64,000 bases of DNA, from contig JYIP02000001.1 of NCBI GenBank assembly GCA_001051155.2, positions 1,612,001 to 1,676,000 of the forward strand, given 5' to 3'. The DNA comes from Chrysoporthe austroafricana (Eukaryota; Ascomycota; Sordariomycetes; Diaporthales; Cryphonectriaceae). Under the pieces are notes generated by a model. The model saw only the letters and a program-made list of their open reading frames with translations. It did not search any database and was not told the DNA's origin. This document shows, piece by piece, positions 24,627 through 36,535 of this stretch. Positions within the stretch are counted from its first letter, which is position 1, and each line of letters starts with the position of its first letter. The position numbers and the translations under genes are program-made.

Positions 24627-25841
24627 TCTCCTTGGTTCGCTTAGAAGTGAGGAAGTTCGAGATGCCCTCATCTTACCCTTCGTTCCAAAAGAACAATAGG
24701 AGAAAAAGGGGGAGGATACTATGTGGGATCCGCGGGCACGTCAGTGCTAAGCCTTTTGGTTGGTGACCCTTCCCCGCCCTGTCTCAACCCCTTGCGCCCT
24801 GAGCAACCGTGGCAGTCTTGGCCGCGGAGCTAAGCTTTTCGGCGACTAGTACGAAAGAGGCGAGGCTGGAAGGATTGCGTTCTCTGGCGGCCTAGACGGC
24901 ATTCCTGACCTGTGCGGGATACTGCCGTGATTATGGTTAAAGGTAGGAAAGCTTGGTAGTGCGTGCAATCCTCGCATCGTCTCGCAGTGCCTCCCTCACA
25001 ACGAACACCCAAGCATTTGGTCGTTGATGAACACCTGCGGATGCATGCCATGGCCACCGCTCGCTGCCCTGGTCCGGGTGGTACCTGCAGCACGAGCTGA
25101 TTGCCGAATCCGTTGCGTCAAGAAAGTGCACTATCACGTATGGCACGTTCGAGAAGACGGGGCGGGTCGGATGCAAGCGTGCTGCTCCTCGAGGATTCCC
25201 GTGATGAAGATCATCGTGTTGAAGATCGCGAACATACGAACTATGTAGCCATCCCCGTCTCCGCTGGGCGCTACTGGTGATGCGCGCGCTAAGGACGGTT
25301 GATGCCGTTGTGATGCTGATGACCGTACCATAGTCCCTAGGTCGTCGAGGTCTCTCGTGACTGATAAGAACTGGGTCTGAGGTCCGGAGCTCCCCCTGTC
25401 AATATGCGCGCGATAAGTTCGCAAGACAGGCTGCTGGGGCTCTGTATCCTGGCCATGTCGCAGGTAGAGCTGAGGTGGAGGAGAATCCCTCCTCACGGCC
25501 GGAATTGATGTAATTTACAGGGGTAGATCTGACACTTTGACAGACAGCTCCACGTTCCTGTGTCAAGGCCAAAACTTGCCGAGACGGGGGTCCCCTGATG
25601 AAGTTTATTTCGAGGTCGTTGTTCTAGTCTCGGGCCAGGGTGTGACCAGCGTGCGCGCTGCAGAATTCATGACTCGTCAAGATAGCGCGGTACATTGTAC
25701 CGCAGCAGGGACAGGCCGCCGAGTACGGTACGGTGGTGGGCGGAAGTACATCCGGCTCGACGATCACCCTCAGGCCCCATACAACGTGGCTGGTATCTTT
25801 CAAGATCCCCGCCGTAGGTCAAGTGATCGCTCGGAGGGAGG

Positions 25842-25903
25842 AGCTGCTGCTGCTGCTATTGCGACGCCGCCGCTGCTGCTGCCGCTGCTGCAGTCGCTGC
25901 AGG
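25842..25903. repeat. CTG/CCG trinucleotide tract
   Basis: GCTGCTGCTGCTGCT is followed by GCCGCCGCTGCTGCTGCCGC with interruptions. One open frame across it would encode Leu-rich and another Ala-rich runs, but no gene is supported. Confidence 0.9.
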
Positions 25904-28900
25904 CCGGACAATTGTCCTGATGCGACAGGAAGACTGTGAATCTTGGAGTGCTTGCATTAGACTCTCGTCCCGTGCGCGCAATGGCACAGCAACTTTAAGG
26001 TTGCACGGTGTCTTCCAGTTTACCATGGATTTGGGCACGATGCACAGTCGCTAGCGGGTGATTGTTGACAGGGCGGCATTGCAAGGCGGCCGAGGTCACG
26101 ACTCCGACCAGTCACACCCTCTGTTGCTGGTGCTGAAACATTGTGGCCTTCGCCCCGCAGTTTGCTGAAGAGCGTTGCTGAAAAAGAGTCAGCAGGCTGC
26201 AGTGGTCCGGAGAGATGATCAGCATTGTCATGTTCTACTGTAGACGGTGGTCTCACCATCCCAAGGCAAACAATACGTTCTGTCCCCCATGGCGAATAAT
26301 CTCCGCAGTTGGTCTGAGATCACACGGATTTTCCTCGTGTCCCCTGAACACCCCACAAGCGCTTCGGAGCAAGCAGCCGAATGCAGATATTGTGACGCCT
26401 GAGGGGCAAGCCACAGGAGGCTCGTGACGACCAGGCAATCCTCATGGAGCAAACCCCCTGGCCCCTAGCCCTTGCATACTTTACATAATAAACCCTTCAG
26501 GACTATGCGGTTAACTGATCGCTGTCCTCAGGTCGGTGTAAGGCCTTGCTTATCTAGCCGGAGCAAGTCAGACTTGTATTAGCCATGGCAGACCGGTGCT
26601 ACACAAGCCAACGACGTCTAGCGGCGTAAAGAGCCATGGCTAAGGGATCGGCCAGCGATTTGCTCTGCTGTCGTGTATCTAGGGAAAGATATTAGTCAAT
26701 TCGAGTTCTTGAATACGCACTTGTGTCAATCCATCCTCGAGAAATTACTGTATAATGCATCTTTGTGGGGGGATGGCCAGAACAATTTGCTAGCAAGGGT
26801 ACGGAGAATTTGATCGGAACAGCTGCAGACAGTGCCTGGCATCACAAGCCAAACCAAGTTTTTTGTTTCATCTGATAGCCCACATGAAGGGTCCCTTCCG
26901 AGTGGGTAAGTCCGGTACACCAGATGTCATCGTCAGAATAGACTCGGAGTGCAATATAGTCAAGACGATATCGCCCTGCGATGGTGGTACCGTGGATTAA
27001 CAGCAACCCCTCGATATGCTTCGGAACGAGCTGTCATCATCCGCTGGGTCGGTTCGCTCCGCACACGGCCCCTGAGAGGTAATGTATGTGTCACGACGAA
27101 CGCCTGAGATTGTGCTAGCCTCGTCACTACAGCCACGCCAATGAGAGGTCCGGATTAAGCCCTACACCTCACGGCATTTCGTACTTGACAGGGGGCGCAA
27201 TCGCCGTTACCAACAGCGAAGCGATTGGAGTTGGCAAAAGAAGCCGTTGCATAGCCCCGAATGTGGGAGTGTCAGAACTGTCACGGCGTTGTATAAGCGG
27301 CCGCTCACGGGCTGCAAGATGATTGTCGATCTCGAGGTCAGCCATGCCTGAAGTGATAGGTCTGCCGTGGTCGCATCTTAACGTTGCAGCACTGCCCGTT
27401 GGCCTCCGGGGTGCAGAGGCGTGTGATGGGTTCCTCGCAGCAGCAGAATCACATCCGGTACCGTGAGAATGGACTCCGCGCTGCACTCTGGAGTGCACAC
27501 GACATCGAAAGTGCAGCTTAGAGGATATCACGAAGGTGATGGAGGTTTCGAGCTCGCCTCGCCCCTGCAGCGGGCTCCTGGTTCGCACTTGTCGATCATC
27601 TGTGCATTTGGATCCGCCACATACTATGGTAGACTTCGAAACGTTTGTGGCTTCCAGAGTGTTTTATTTCGTTCCGGCGCTTAGATGTAGGCCGTGTAAA
27701 TTGGTGAGTGAATCCTGATGAGGCGAATGGCCGACACCGACTCTCATGATATCGGGCGCACAGACCAGCCGTTCACGGAGAGTTCAACGTAAAGGGTTAG
27801 GGTCTCAAGCGTCCTGGAAGGCGCTAGCCAAAACTGTACTTTTGGCCGATCTCGGATTATTTTCCCACGTTTTCCCCAAACCTTGCCTTTGCAGATCATC
27901 ACCTACAACCTCCCCCTCCAGCCACACTGGCATGATCATGACATAGGCGCTGAGAATATCCGGACTTGTCAGTCTGAGTTGCTGCACTCCTCTCTCTCCT
28001 CTGGTACGCCGTTCTCTATGCAGCAGGACACGGGCAGCCACGCACCAACTACGACTTCATCTCCTGGGTATCGAATCGATCCTCCTTCGCACCTCGACAT
28101 TTGACAACATGCGCAGGTCCTCGCTTCGCCACTACCGGCAGACGAGTCCCATGCAGAACTGCGACATATCGTCCAAGGGTTTCTAGACTCTACTGAGTAC
28201 AGCATCGCCCGTCAGTCGCACGTCAATGTGTTTTCGGGGATCCCCTGCAACCTTAGGCCCGGCGCTGTACAGTAGCCGGCCCGGGCAGCAGAGCCCTCAA
28301 CAATAATCTCACATCTAACTGTCACACTAACATGACTCGGCGCTCTCTCCATCACGTCTTTGGCGAGCGAGGCCGTGCGAGGCATGGAGCGGGCTGAGTG
28401 GCTGACCTGAAGTCTCAGGCTGCACTGTCTGTGAACCCCACAGCACCTGCCTCTTTAGCTCGACACAATGTGCCATGCGCAGCACCGAGAGGGTCGGCAA
28501 CATATCGACAGGGAAGGCCTGGGACTCAGAAGTCCCGTGGCGAATGCATCTTTCCCTACAGTATCACGGGCTTCGACCGAAGGCTGCCATCTCAGGCGCC
28601 GTCATTGAATACGAGGTGACACCGGCGAGACATGTCCTCGACCTGTTTCGGTTAACGCATGGCAGGCACGAGCAACAATCGCAGCGAGGCATCCAAAAGG
28701 AATCACGAGAAATAAGCATATTCATCCCCATGGAGGATCTCAATTATTAGCATTTGGCCGATCGAACTCGGGGCAGGCCGCAAGGTGACGCCGATGGAAG
28801 GTCGTGAGGGTGTGGTCGACGGCAAGATGGATCCCTGTGGAGCTCCTCCACAGCGGTCCGGACTACCATAGCACAGAGGCGTGAATGCTCGCCCGTCCTT

Positions 28901-30551
28901 AAAATAAGACGCGATTGACAGGATCCGGAGAGGTCGCTTCGGAAGCTTATCGAGGGTTGGAGTAGCAGCATGTTGCAAAGTACGGCACAAGCAGGCACTA
29001 CTCCGCGACCCGTCCAATATTACCCTAGCTCGTGCCGTCGCTGATCCGTTGGTAAGATGGGTCACGCCCGGATGAACGAGCACACAAGTGGATTCCGTAC
29101 TTGCGGGCGCAACCCCTCGATTCATGAGTTGTGGGGCTGACATCTTTTCATGCCCGTCCGTGGCGTGGAGGACCGCCCATAGTATACTATGGTACAAGTC
29201 CTCAGACAGGAATTATCTGGGTCACCTATGCAACGTCGCGGGCTCATTGGCGGTCTCAATGCCGAGTCCAGAAGCCGTGGTGCCTGGCCACCTTGGCCCC
29301 TATCGAGATCTTCTCAAAACCTCGAACAGTCCTCGATCGCTTCAGCAACACACCTGAGGATTCTCGCTTCGATAAGTGTTCAGACAACGATTCGGCACTA
29401 AATCGAGAGTGGTGTCGTGAATGTATGCTATGTCAGTTCGATGTCAGGCATTCCCAGTTTTGGAAACGAGACCCCTGTCTCAGGGTGGGGCAGCCTCCAC
29501 GATGTGCGGTCCCACATTAGCGTATCCAGGGTCCCTACTTTAGACTGTTTCACTCTGCTGTATTCAGTGTGAACTCCATCCTCCTGCTGCTCGCCTGGTG
29601 TACCTCAACTGCACGGCTAAGCCTCATTTCGCTACCAAGTCCGTCCTTCCAGCTACATCACGACTAGGACGGCTTTGTACTGTGGTACCGTACCTGCACC
29701 TTGCGGGGCCCCTGGTACCCCTGCCCCTGCACGTTCCCCACGGCCACGGACCTCCAGCACTCCCTGAACCCTCGAGGTCAGTGAGGTCCAAGAGCCTGCG
29801 GGAGGCTTGCAGACCTTCCTAGACGAGGGAAAGTCGCTCGACAGAAGGAGAGACTACTGCAGCGATCTATTTCTCCCCCCCAAATATTACGGTTGCAGTC
29901 CTCCATACGACGTTGAGGGGCGTTTGCGACTCGACAAAGTAAACGCTGGGGAACAAATAAAGGTGTCACCAGCCGTCCGAGGATAGGGCCGCCTGCGCTT
30001 CACGATTCTTCACTCTTCGCACGCCCGCCTGCCTGCTGCAGACATCGCCCTCGCGTCCTCCAGCTCCGACAGCGCGACCTTGCTCTTTGATGTGACCTCC
30101 CCTTGTCTGATTGTTTGGGCAGCGCTGCTGGGGATCCATGTGCGTGTTCGCATCCAGGCCCTGCGATTCTGTTACACTATACTCGAGCTCCTAATCATCG
30201 GATCCCCTCCGTCGGTTTCTGCCCGCAGAGCAGGGACCCATTGCATCAGATTCTGGATAGCTCAGTACCCCTGTCATCCGGGTGTGACGCCCCCAGCTCA
30301 ACATGGCCCATATAGCAAGTTGCATACAACCTGTAACCAAAGGCGACCGTCTGAGCATCTCAAGCTATATAGTACGGCCTCTTTCCCCTCTTCCCCCTTC
30401 AAGCGAGGTACGTACTCGGAATCTCCTCAACTCTGGCAGTTCCCCTCCACAATTTATCAATCCGAACTGTGTTGCTGGACCAACTTGAATCTCACCATAA
30501 ACCTCCACCCGCCAGGTTGAACAGCAGGCCTCGAAGCCGTGGGTCTGGAGA

Positions 30552-32690
30552 ATGGCTCAATCGGACACCAGGAAGTATCAACTCTTTCCTAAGGAGAAGC
30601 CGGTCGCGGCCTCGCCAGTACAAGGGCTGGCCCCCGAACAGGCCTTCGCCTTGGCCATGGGACAGAATGCGGACGGGTCAGACAACAGGTTCCGCACGGC
30701 AAATCTGAGACTCAGAATCAGGGAGCACAATCTTCCTATCCGCCGCCGTAAAGTCAGCGTCCCCGAGCTCGGGCCTATGACCACAGTTCACGAGTCGTCT
30801 ATAGACTCCCGTAAGTCGTGCAAAGGGACCCATACACAGGTCAGAACTGACTTCTACCTAGCCACACTACCGGGACGACCGACACTCCATGAACGATCAA
30901 TCAGTGCCCCTGGTCATGGCTGGAAGCAACACAACGTCGCCTATCAGAACGCTGGAGACAAGGACGAAGTCACTGGTTCCTCTGGGACTCGCCTAGCCTC
31001 GTCACCGAAAGATCTTCCACCACTCATGATTCCTGGGCAGACGTCAGCTCTCTCGACTTTGAAGAGGCAGCTCTCGTCGAGCCGTCTCAGAAAAGGCAGC
31101 GCTAGTACAGAGTCTAGCACACGAACAAAACCAGATGACTCGCCTAGATCAAGACCCTACACGCCAATCTCGGCCTCCCAGACAGCTATCACTCCATCGT
31201 CTGCAAGTACGTGGCACTCAGCTGCCACCCCCTCGACGCTGCCGACGCCAGTATCAGCCGTTCACGACCCTCGACGATCTTCAAAGGCGCCGAAGACAGA
31301 AAATGCCCTACCCGAAGTCCCCAAAGAACAAACACCAGATACGAGCAACAGCGACTCTATTCCATCCTCAGCGGTCGAGCCTCGGAGCGCCAGCACTACA
31401 AGCCATCGACGGAATATGTCCGACAGTGCCAGTGTCAATGGGAGTATCATGGACCGTGGACGCCCCAGAAAGAAGAGTGAAAATGGGCTTAGGAGGAATG
31501 GCTCTAAGAAGAGTAAGAGCGCGGAGCGTCGTGCCTTCGAGCGGCTGCCTAAAGGTTGGAAGGTACCCGATGCAGTGCAGATGTTGGATCTGTCCGAGAC
31601 GACTGCCCTGCACAAACAAGCGTTGCAACAGGCCGAGAGGTTCGAGATCCTGAGGAAGTCTGATGTGGACAGCCTCTCTAGGGTGAGTCCCCCAACTCCG
31701 TCGGCACAGTTGCGCGGTCCTATACTAACCCTGTGCCAGGAATTGAGGAACCTAGACGAGCGTTGCGAGTACTTGCGCCGTACCTATCACTCACTAAGGG
31801 CCGGGCGACGTAACCTCCACTCCCGGATCTGCCAGTACCTTCGGTCCCCGCGCACCGTCAAGTTCAGCCAGGAATCTTTGCTCAAGCAAGAGGAGGCTCT
31901 TGCCGAGTTAGATGCATCCATCGATGACTGGGTCAACAAGCTTGAGCAGGCCGAGAACCGCCGAACTCGAGTTCGCCAGAAGTTGCTGGAACACGTCGCT
32001 GCTGCCGTGACCATTCCTATCCATGGGGCGCTTGCTGGAGTCGGCCGGTCGCCATTTACGCTGGACATCAAATCCCCAACTGCCCCTGTTGACCCTACCA
32101 CACCCCCGCGCTCACCCACTAAAGCCGCCTTTACTCCTCAGACTGGATCCTCGTCATCCTCCCCGTGCCGAGTCGTGGCGCAGGTCCCTTCTACCATCAT
32201 AGAGCAACCGCTTATTGAGGAGGCTGCTGCTTCGGCTGTCGGCCTGGGGATCGACCAGACTGCCAACGAACCCGTTACTGCTGCCGTCCGCCGCGGCGAC
32301 GTCGAGAGTATCCGTATCTACGCCGGAGACGAGGTCGCCGCCCTCCTCGCCGATGTCGAGCAACAGATCACACGGATGAGCAAGGCTAGTGAGCAACATG
32401 CTGCGCTCCGAGAGAATGACTCTGCCAATCGACAAAAGGAGCCCTTCAATCTTTCGGAGCAGGAACGCAAGCAGCTTCACCGTGCTCAGAGCCACGAGGC
32501 ACTTAGGGGCGGTCTGAAGGACGTACCTCGAACAGGCACTTTTGCAGGTCCCACTAGCGCGAAAGATCCGCTCACAGCTGCCTCGCCACGCACTGTCGCC
32601 ACCCCTGTCCCCGAAACCAAGGACGAAGATCCCACACACTTCATTCTCCCGTCTGCTGTCTTCAATCCTGAGACGGCCATCGCTCATTAG
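30552..32690 (+). CDS. Uds1 (up-regulated during septation) domain protein
   Basis: Exons 30552..30810, 30862..31682 and 31740..32690 give 676 residues. Both introns (51 and 57 bases) are multiples of three, so the unspliced frame stays open and would wrongly add 36 residues. Their signals are good: GTAAGT with AACTGAC and CTACCTAG; GTGAGT with ACTAACC and TGCCAG. After a Ser/Thr/Pro-rich basic N-terminal half, residues about 330-450 start GWKVPDAVQMLDLSE and run through helical, charged sequence (LRNLDERCEYLRRTYHSLR) typical of the Uds1 domain and probably coiled coil. Spliced removal of the second intron joins SLSR to ELRNL, continuing the helix. The family is linked to septation in fission yeast by expression. 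The C-terminal third is low complexity. Role at septum or cortex is inferred. Confidence 0.82.
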   Translation: MAQSDTRKYQLFPKEKPVAASPVQGLAPEQAFALAMGQNADGSDNRFRTANLRLRIREHNLPIRRRKVSVPELGPMTTVHESSIDSRKSCKGTHTQVRTDFYLATLPGRPTLHERSISAPGHGWKQHNVAYQNAGDKDEVTGSSGTRLASSPKDLPPLMIPGQTSALSTLKRQLSSSRLRKGSASTESSTRTKPDDSPRSRPYTPISASQTAITPSSASTWHSAATPSTLPTPVSAVHDPRRSSKAPKTENALPEVPKEQTPDTSNSDSIPSSAVEPRSASTTSHRRNMSDSASVNGSIMDRGRPRKKSENGLRRNGSKKSKSAERRAFERLPKGWKVPDAVQMLDLSETTALHKQALQQAERFEILRKSDVDSLSRVSPPTPSAQLRGPILTLCQELRNLDERCEYLRRTYHSLRAGRRNLHSRICQYLRSPRTVKFSQESLLKQEEALAELDASIDDWVNKLEQAENRRTRVRQKLLEHVAAAVTIPIHGALAGVGRSPFTLDIKSPTAPVDPTTPPRSPTKAAFTPQTGSSSSSPCRVVAQVPSTIIEQPLIEEAAASAVGLGIDQTANEPVTAAVRRGDVESIRIYAGDEVAALLADVEQQITRMSKASEQHAALRENDSANRQKEPFNLSEQERKQLHRAQSHEALRGGLKDVPRTGTFAGPTSAKDPLTAASPRTVATPVPETKDEDPTHFILPSAVFNPETAIAH

Positions 32691-35600
32691 GCAAAATGCC
32701 TCGCTATCTCCGTCTACCTCTCACCAAGTCATTATTGTTTATGTTTACTTTTGTCTCGTTTATGACGCTCACGGCCGATTTACATATAATCAGTGTGGGA
32801 AAATCATTCATCTTCACATGATACCCTTCTTGACCTTCCTTGAACGAAAATCAACGTTCTACGAGCAACGGCCGGCAATCCTTAGATTCATGTACTAGAC
32901 GCTTGTCTGTTTCATTTACCTACCCATCTACCTTATCTAACTTTTATCACTGTCTCGTAGCCCAGTTTGTTCTGCTGTGGCTCTACTATTGTACTACATT
33001 ATGTTGTCTCAGATTATTATAAGAAGAATCCTTGGCTTTCATTTCACTCTTGTTCCTTGTTTGTCTTCTCAGAAGTCACGCTGACAGCGTACCCTGCTCT
33101 GGGTGGATCAATGAGTTGAAGTATCTCATTAGGGTAAAAGTCATTCAGGTTTATGGATATATCATGGTGTGAGAGGACTTGATTAGGAATAAGATGAGAA
33201 GCTATAGGAGCTCCCGCCAGGCGGGTGCCTGTGACCTACCTAGATAGTATCACCCTTCACGGGAGAATCACAATGAAGATATCTTTTCACGACACCACCC
33301 AGGTACTATTAATGATGCCATCAAGCAGGTTCCATCAACACTCTCTACACCTCCTTACCAGGCTATTCTGCTCGTGCTACGTAGCTACCCACGACCGTAT
33401 ACCAACTTCGGAATTCCAGGTGCAGTCCCATCTCTCTGACCAACCCATGCTCCCGTCTTAACCGGCCTGTCGATCTGCCGCATGATCGCATGCAGCTATT
33501 GAAGCGAGGCGAGTGCGGAAGGAGGGGCCCTTTCTTACGCCTCTCTGCCACCATGAAGAAGAGGCCCACATCGCCACGTTTTAACCATCTTCAGACGAAT
33601 ATTCGGCGAGACGGGGGGGCGTTTTTTTTTTTTTAATGCCGCCGTGACACAGTGCAGATGGTTTCCATCGCGACGCAGGACGCCATCCAGCCACAAAACA
33701 AAGCCTCCGTCATGCAAGGGGCGGGTATCTGGTAGCGGGCGTCTCAGGTGTGGCCCCCTGTTGGCTGTATGCACCCCGGCCGGGCGAACTGTATACTGCT
33801 TGCGCATGAACCGTTCTTCCGAGAGATAAGGGCCCGCGTCGGGCTGGCCCATTGTCCATATGTTACATGCATCCTGAGCCCGGTATGATGTTTCTCTCTG
33901 TTTGTGCGGTCGACGTCCTTCTGAGTGTGAGATCATCCACACGAGAACGAAACTCGAACGCCACATTCATCCGACCTCTTGGGATGACGAATCTTGAGAC
34001 CGAAACAAGGCGGCTGATCGAATCGCATCCTTCCCTGCGCCTCGTTCCAGGCGTGACAGCGGCACGAGCCTGCCTGCTCGCAGGGCATGAGACGAGGCGT
34101 CGTGGAGCTCGGCATGGGATGAGAAATATGATAAATGGAACTTCTCGAAGCGACTCCTGCTGAGATTGCACAATGAGGGGAAGGAAATCGCTCGCGTTCC
34201 ATGCTTGGGTCTCGTACATAATCTGGCTCGGCTCAGGGGGTGGTCACTTGACCCCCTGTGTGGCTGCGGTGTCATCACACCGAGGGGCCGGCTCACCGCA
34301 TGTGCTTTACATAGCAGGGCGAGGAGAAAGTCTACGGTGGACTAGTGCATGGTACATAGGCTCAAGAACCCCGTGATTCGGGGTGTATGTTGGGGTGCGC
34401 TTGGTGTATACGCCGCTTTGCAACTTCGTGATGTAGTGTGCGATGCCGACCTAGGTAGAGTGCCTCTGCGCCAAGTGTCGTTAATGCAGCGTGCCTCCGG
34501 TGGCGGCTGGAAGAATGTAATCCACGACCAACTTAGGAAGATGAGCTTCCGGCTGCGTCCGTTCGTTTGTCTGAGGGCCTCACTTGCAGAAACTAGTGGT
34601 GCATCAGCATCAGTCTGCCAGGGAAGACGCATGCAAGCAACGGTGACACAGAAACAATCATGCACGTTGTCTGGAGTCAGTTGGTCTAGGATATCGCTTC
34701 GAACAGAGCGACATCCGCTTGACGACTTAACTCTCTTTGCGGCCCAGGGGCGATAGTTTGCACTTGCTTAGCTTCTGCCCTCGAGCAGCCGTTGAGGTGA
34801 AGCTCGCCTGGTTCAAAACTCTTCCGCTTTCAACCCAAACACCTTCCCGAGCTAGATTTAGATAATCTTAGACAAGATCCCTCCTTCAATCTACCCCAGA
34901 CAAACTCCTTCAGCTTAATTTCCCAGAATTCTCCACTGACGTGCTGGTTTTACCTGTGTGATGTTGCTACGTAGCACGCAACCAGGTGGGTCAGTGCTAT
35001 CTTCCATTCTTGAAGTGTAGGCAGGAAATGTAACTCTGAAGCCCGTCATATATCCAGGCATGTCGTTGGCGGAAGGTTCTAACACATGGTTGTCACTTCG
35101 CACCTGTCCAGGTTTCTGTACCTCACCAGTGCTTGGATCCTCGATTCGCCCCTCGACCCCAGCGAGGCATTAAGAACCAAGTATCAAAGAGAAAGCAGAA
35201 TTGCACAGCGACTCGTCTGCAACTTCTTCGAGCTAAGTGAACAATTCAGCCACTGATACGACAGTTTTCTCTTGCGGACCACGCTTTACTGAAAGTGGAA
35301 CTGAGAGCCGCAGTTGCGGTAGTAATAGGCCTTTGGTAGCCGTTGAGCTGCATCATGCGTGGATTGCAAAAGGCTTGGCAGAGACCTTCCTAGGCACGAA
35401 GACGTTGGAGAAGTGTTGTCATTTGAGGCCCAGATGTTTACCCAAGCCATCGGATGCTGCACCACGAGTGACTCGCAGGGGCAACCTGCATGTGCCTTCG
35501 CAGGACGGGCCGTTGGTCCACTACTAGTGGGTAGCAGCTATTCACCAATCGAGGTCACCAACCGAGGAGCATCTGCTAAAGAACTCCTCATCGGCGCACA

Positions 35601-35804
35601 GACTTCGCGCTTCGGACGAGTGCATGCAAGAGATCCACTGCTGACTTGCGTTCCAGTGTCGATATGCGAGTCCGACCTCTATGGTGGTATATAGACCACA
35701 AATCAGTCCTAGTCATCTCGGTGTGATCACCCAATTCGGAGCTGCGATAGTCACACCCTCTCATGCACTTTCATCACAGCTCATCATACAAGGACATGTT
35801 GGCA
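32691..35804. other. Gene-free interval after the Uds1 gene
   Basis: The first 300 bases are AT-rich 3' flank. The rest has short frames without domains. A G7-C-G-T13 homopolymer tract occurs at about 33613-33634. Confidence 0.5.
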
Positions 35805-36233
35805 ATGACTACATCTCGGCCTACGATTGTGGTGATACCGGAAGGATAGCAATTGACCGCTGCCCTCATGCCCATCGCCGATTCGCTCAAGGAATAAGGG
35901 TGCGATATCGAGTGTGTGCAGCTCCCGAGTAACTGTGGCACAATTGGTCTCGCTGAGGACATGGCGGTCATCTGCACCGTATCCGGGCCCCTTGTAGAGG
36001 CCGGCAAGGAAGGTCGGCAAGTCATTCTGCTCATCCACTCGGTTGGAGGTGTAAGTGGCAACGCAGTAAGAAAGAGCCTAGACGTAAAGACGTGTGAGAC
36101 GGTTAAACTTTGCGGAGGCGTGATGAGAGTCGTCTACATAGCCACGTCCATGATTCGTGACGGAAACAGTCTGGTGGATATGCCAGGAGATCAGTTGCTG
36201 CCATGGATAGTTGAAGAGATTGAAGCTGCTTGA
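35805..36233 (+). pseudogene. Truncated alpha/beta-hydrolase relic with two in-frame stops
   Basis: A single frame from the ATG at 35805 reads MTTSRPTIVVIPEG, stop (TAG 35847-35849), then 15 codons, stop (TAA 35895-35897), then an open frame to 36233. The pieces follow the order of a common fungal AB-hydrolase family: TIVxxPxGxW beta strand 1, VQLPS, a LAEDMAVI helix, the nucleophile elbow IHSVGGVSG, then VMRVVYIAT and LVDMPGDQLLPW. The elbow Ser survives, but the usual aromatic residue next to it is Val. Family members are about 250 residues, and the part carrying the acid and His is absent. Both stops sit where one C-to-T or G-to-A change from a sense codon would place them, compatible with repeat-induced point mutation but not proof. 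No intron removes both stops. Confidence 0.75.
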
Positions 36234-36535
36234 ACATCACCCAACAGAATAGCCAAATACGCAAAACACGAGTAGAAAACGCAATCATGAGAGATTACTT
36301 GAGAATAGATTGTGGCATGAGGCGCGTCCGATAGGGAATGTCTATATTGACTATTTGTGGTCTGAACTACTGGGGCTGGTATCCCCACCTTGGTTCGTGT
36401 GAATTCATAATTTCTAAGATTTCCTTGAACTGATTCCAGATTGCACGGCAAACATGTGGAACTCCGAATTGTACCGCTCGATATGACGAGAGGCTAAGTC
36501 GGACTATAGATGATAGCGGGTATCTGTTGAGCCTC

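Larger units (their letters stand above)
22515..30551. other. About 8 kb without a supportable gene
   Basis: Short unrelated frames only. The longest (plus strand 22860-23312, 150 codons) has no domain and its neighbour frames are equally open. Two microsatellites are listed separately. The last 500 bases, CT-rich in places, are probably promoter and leader of the Uds1 gene. Confidence 0.5.
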
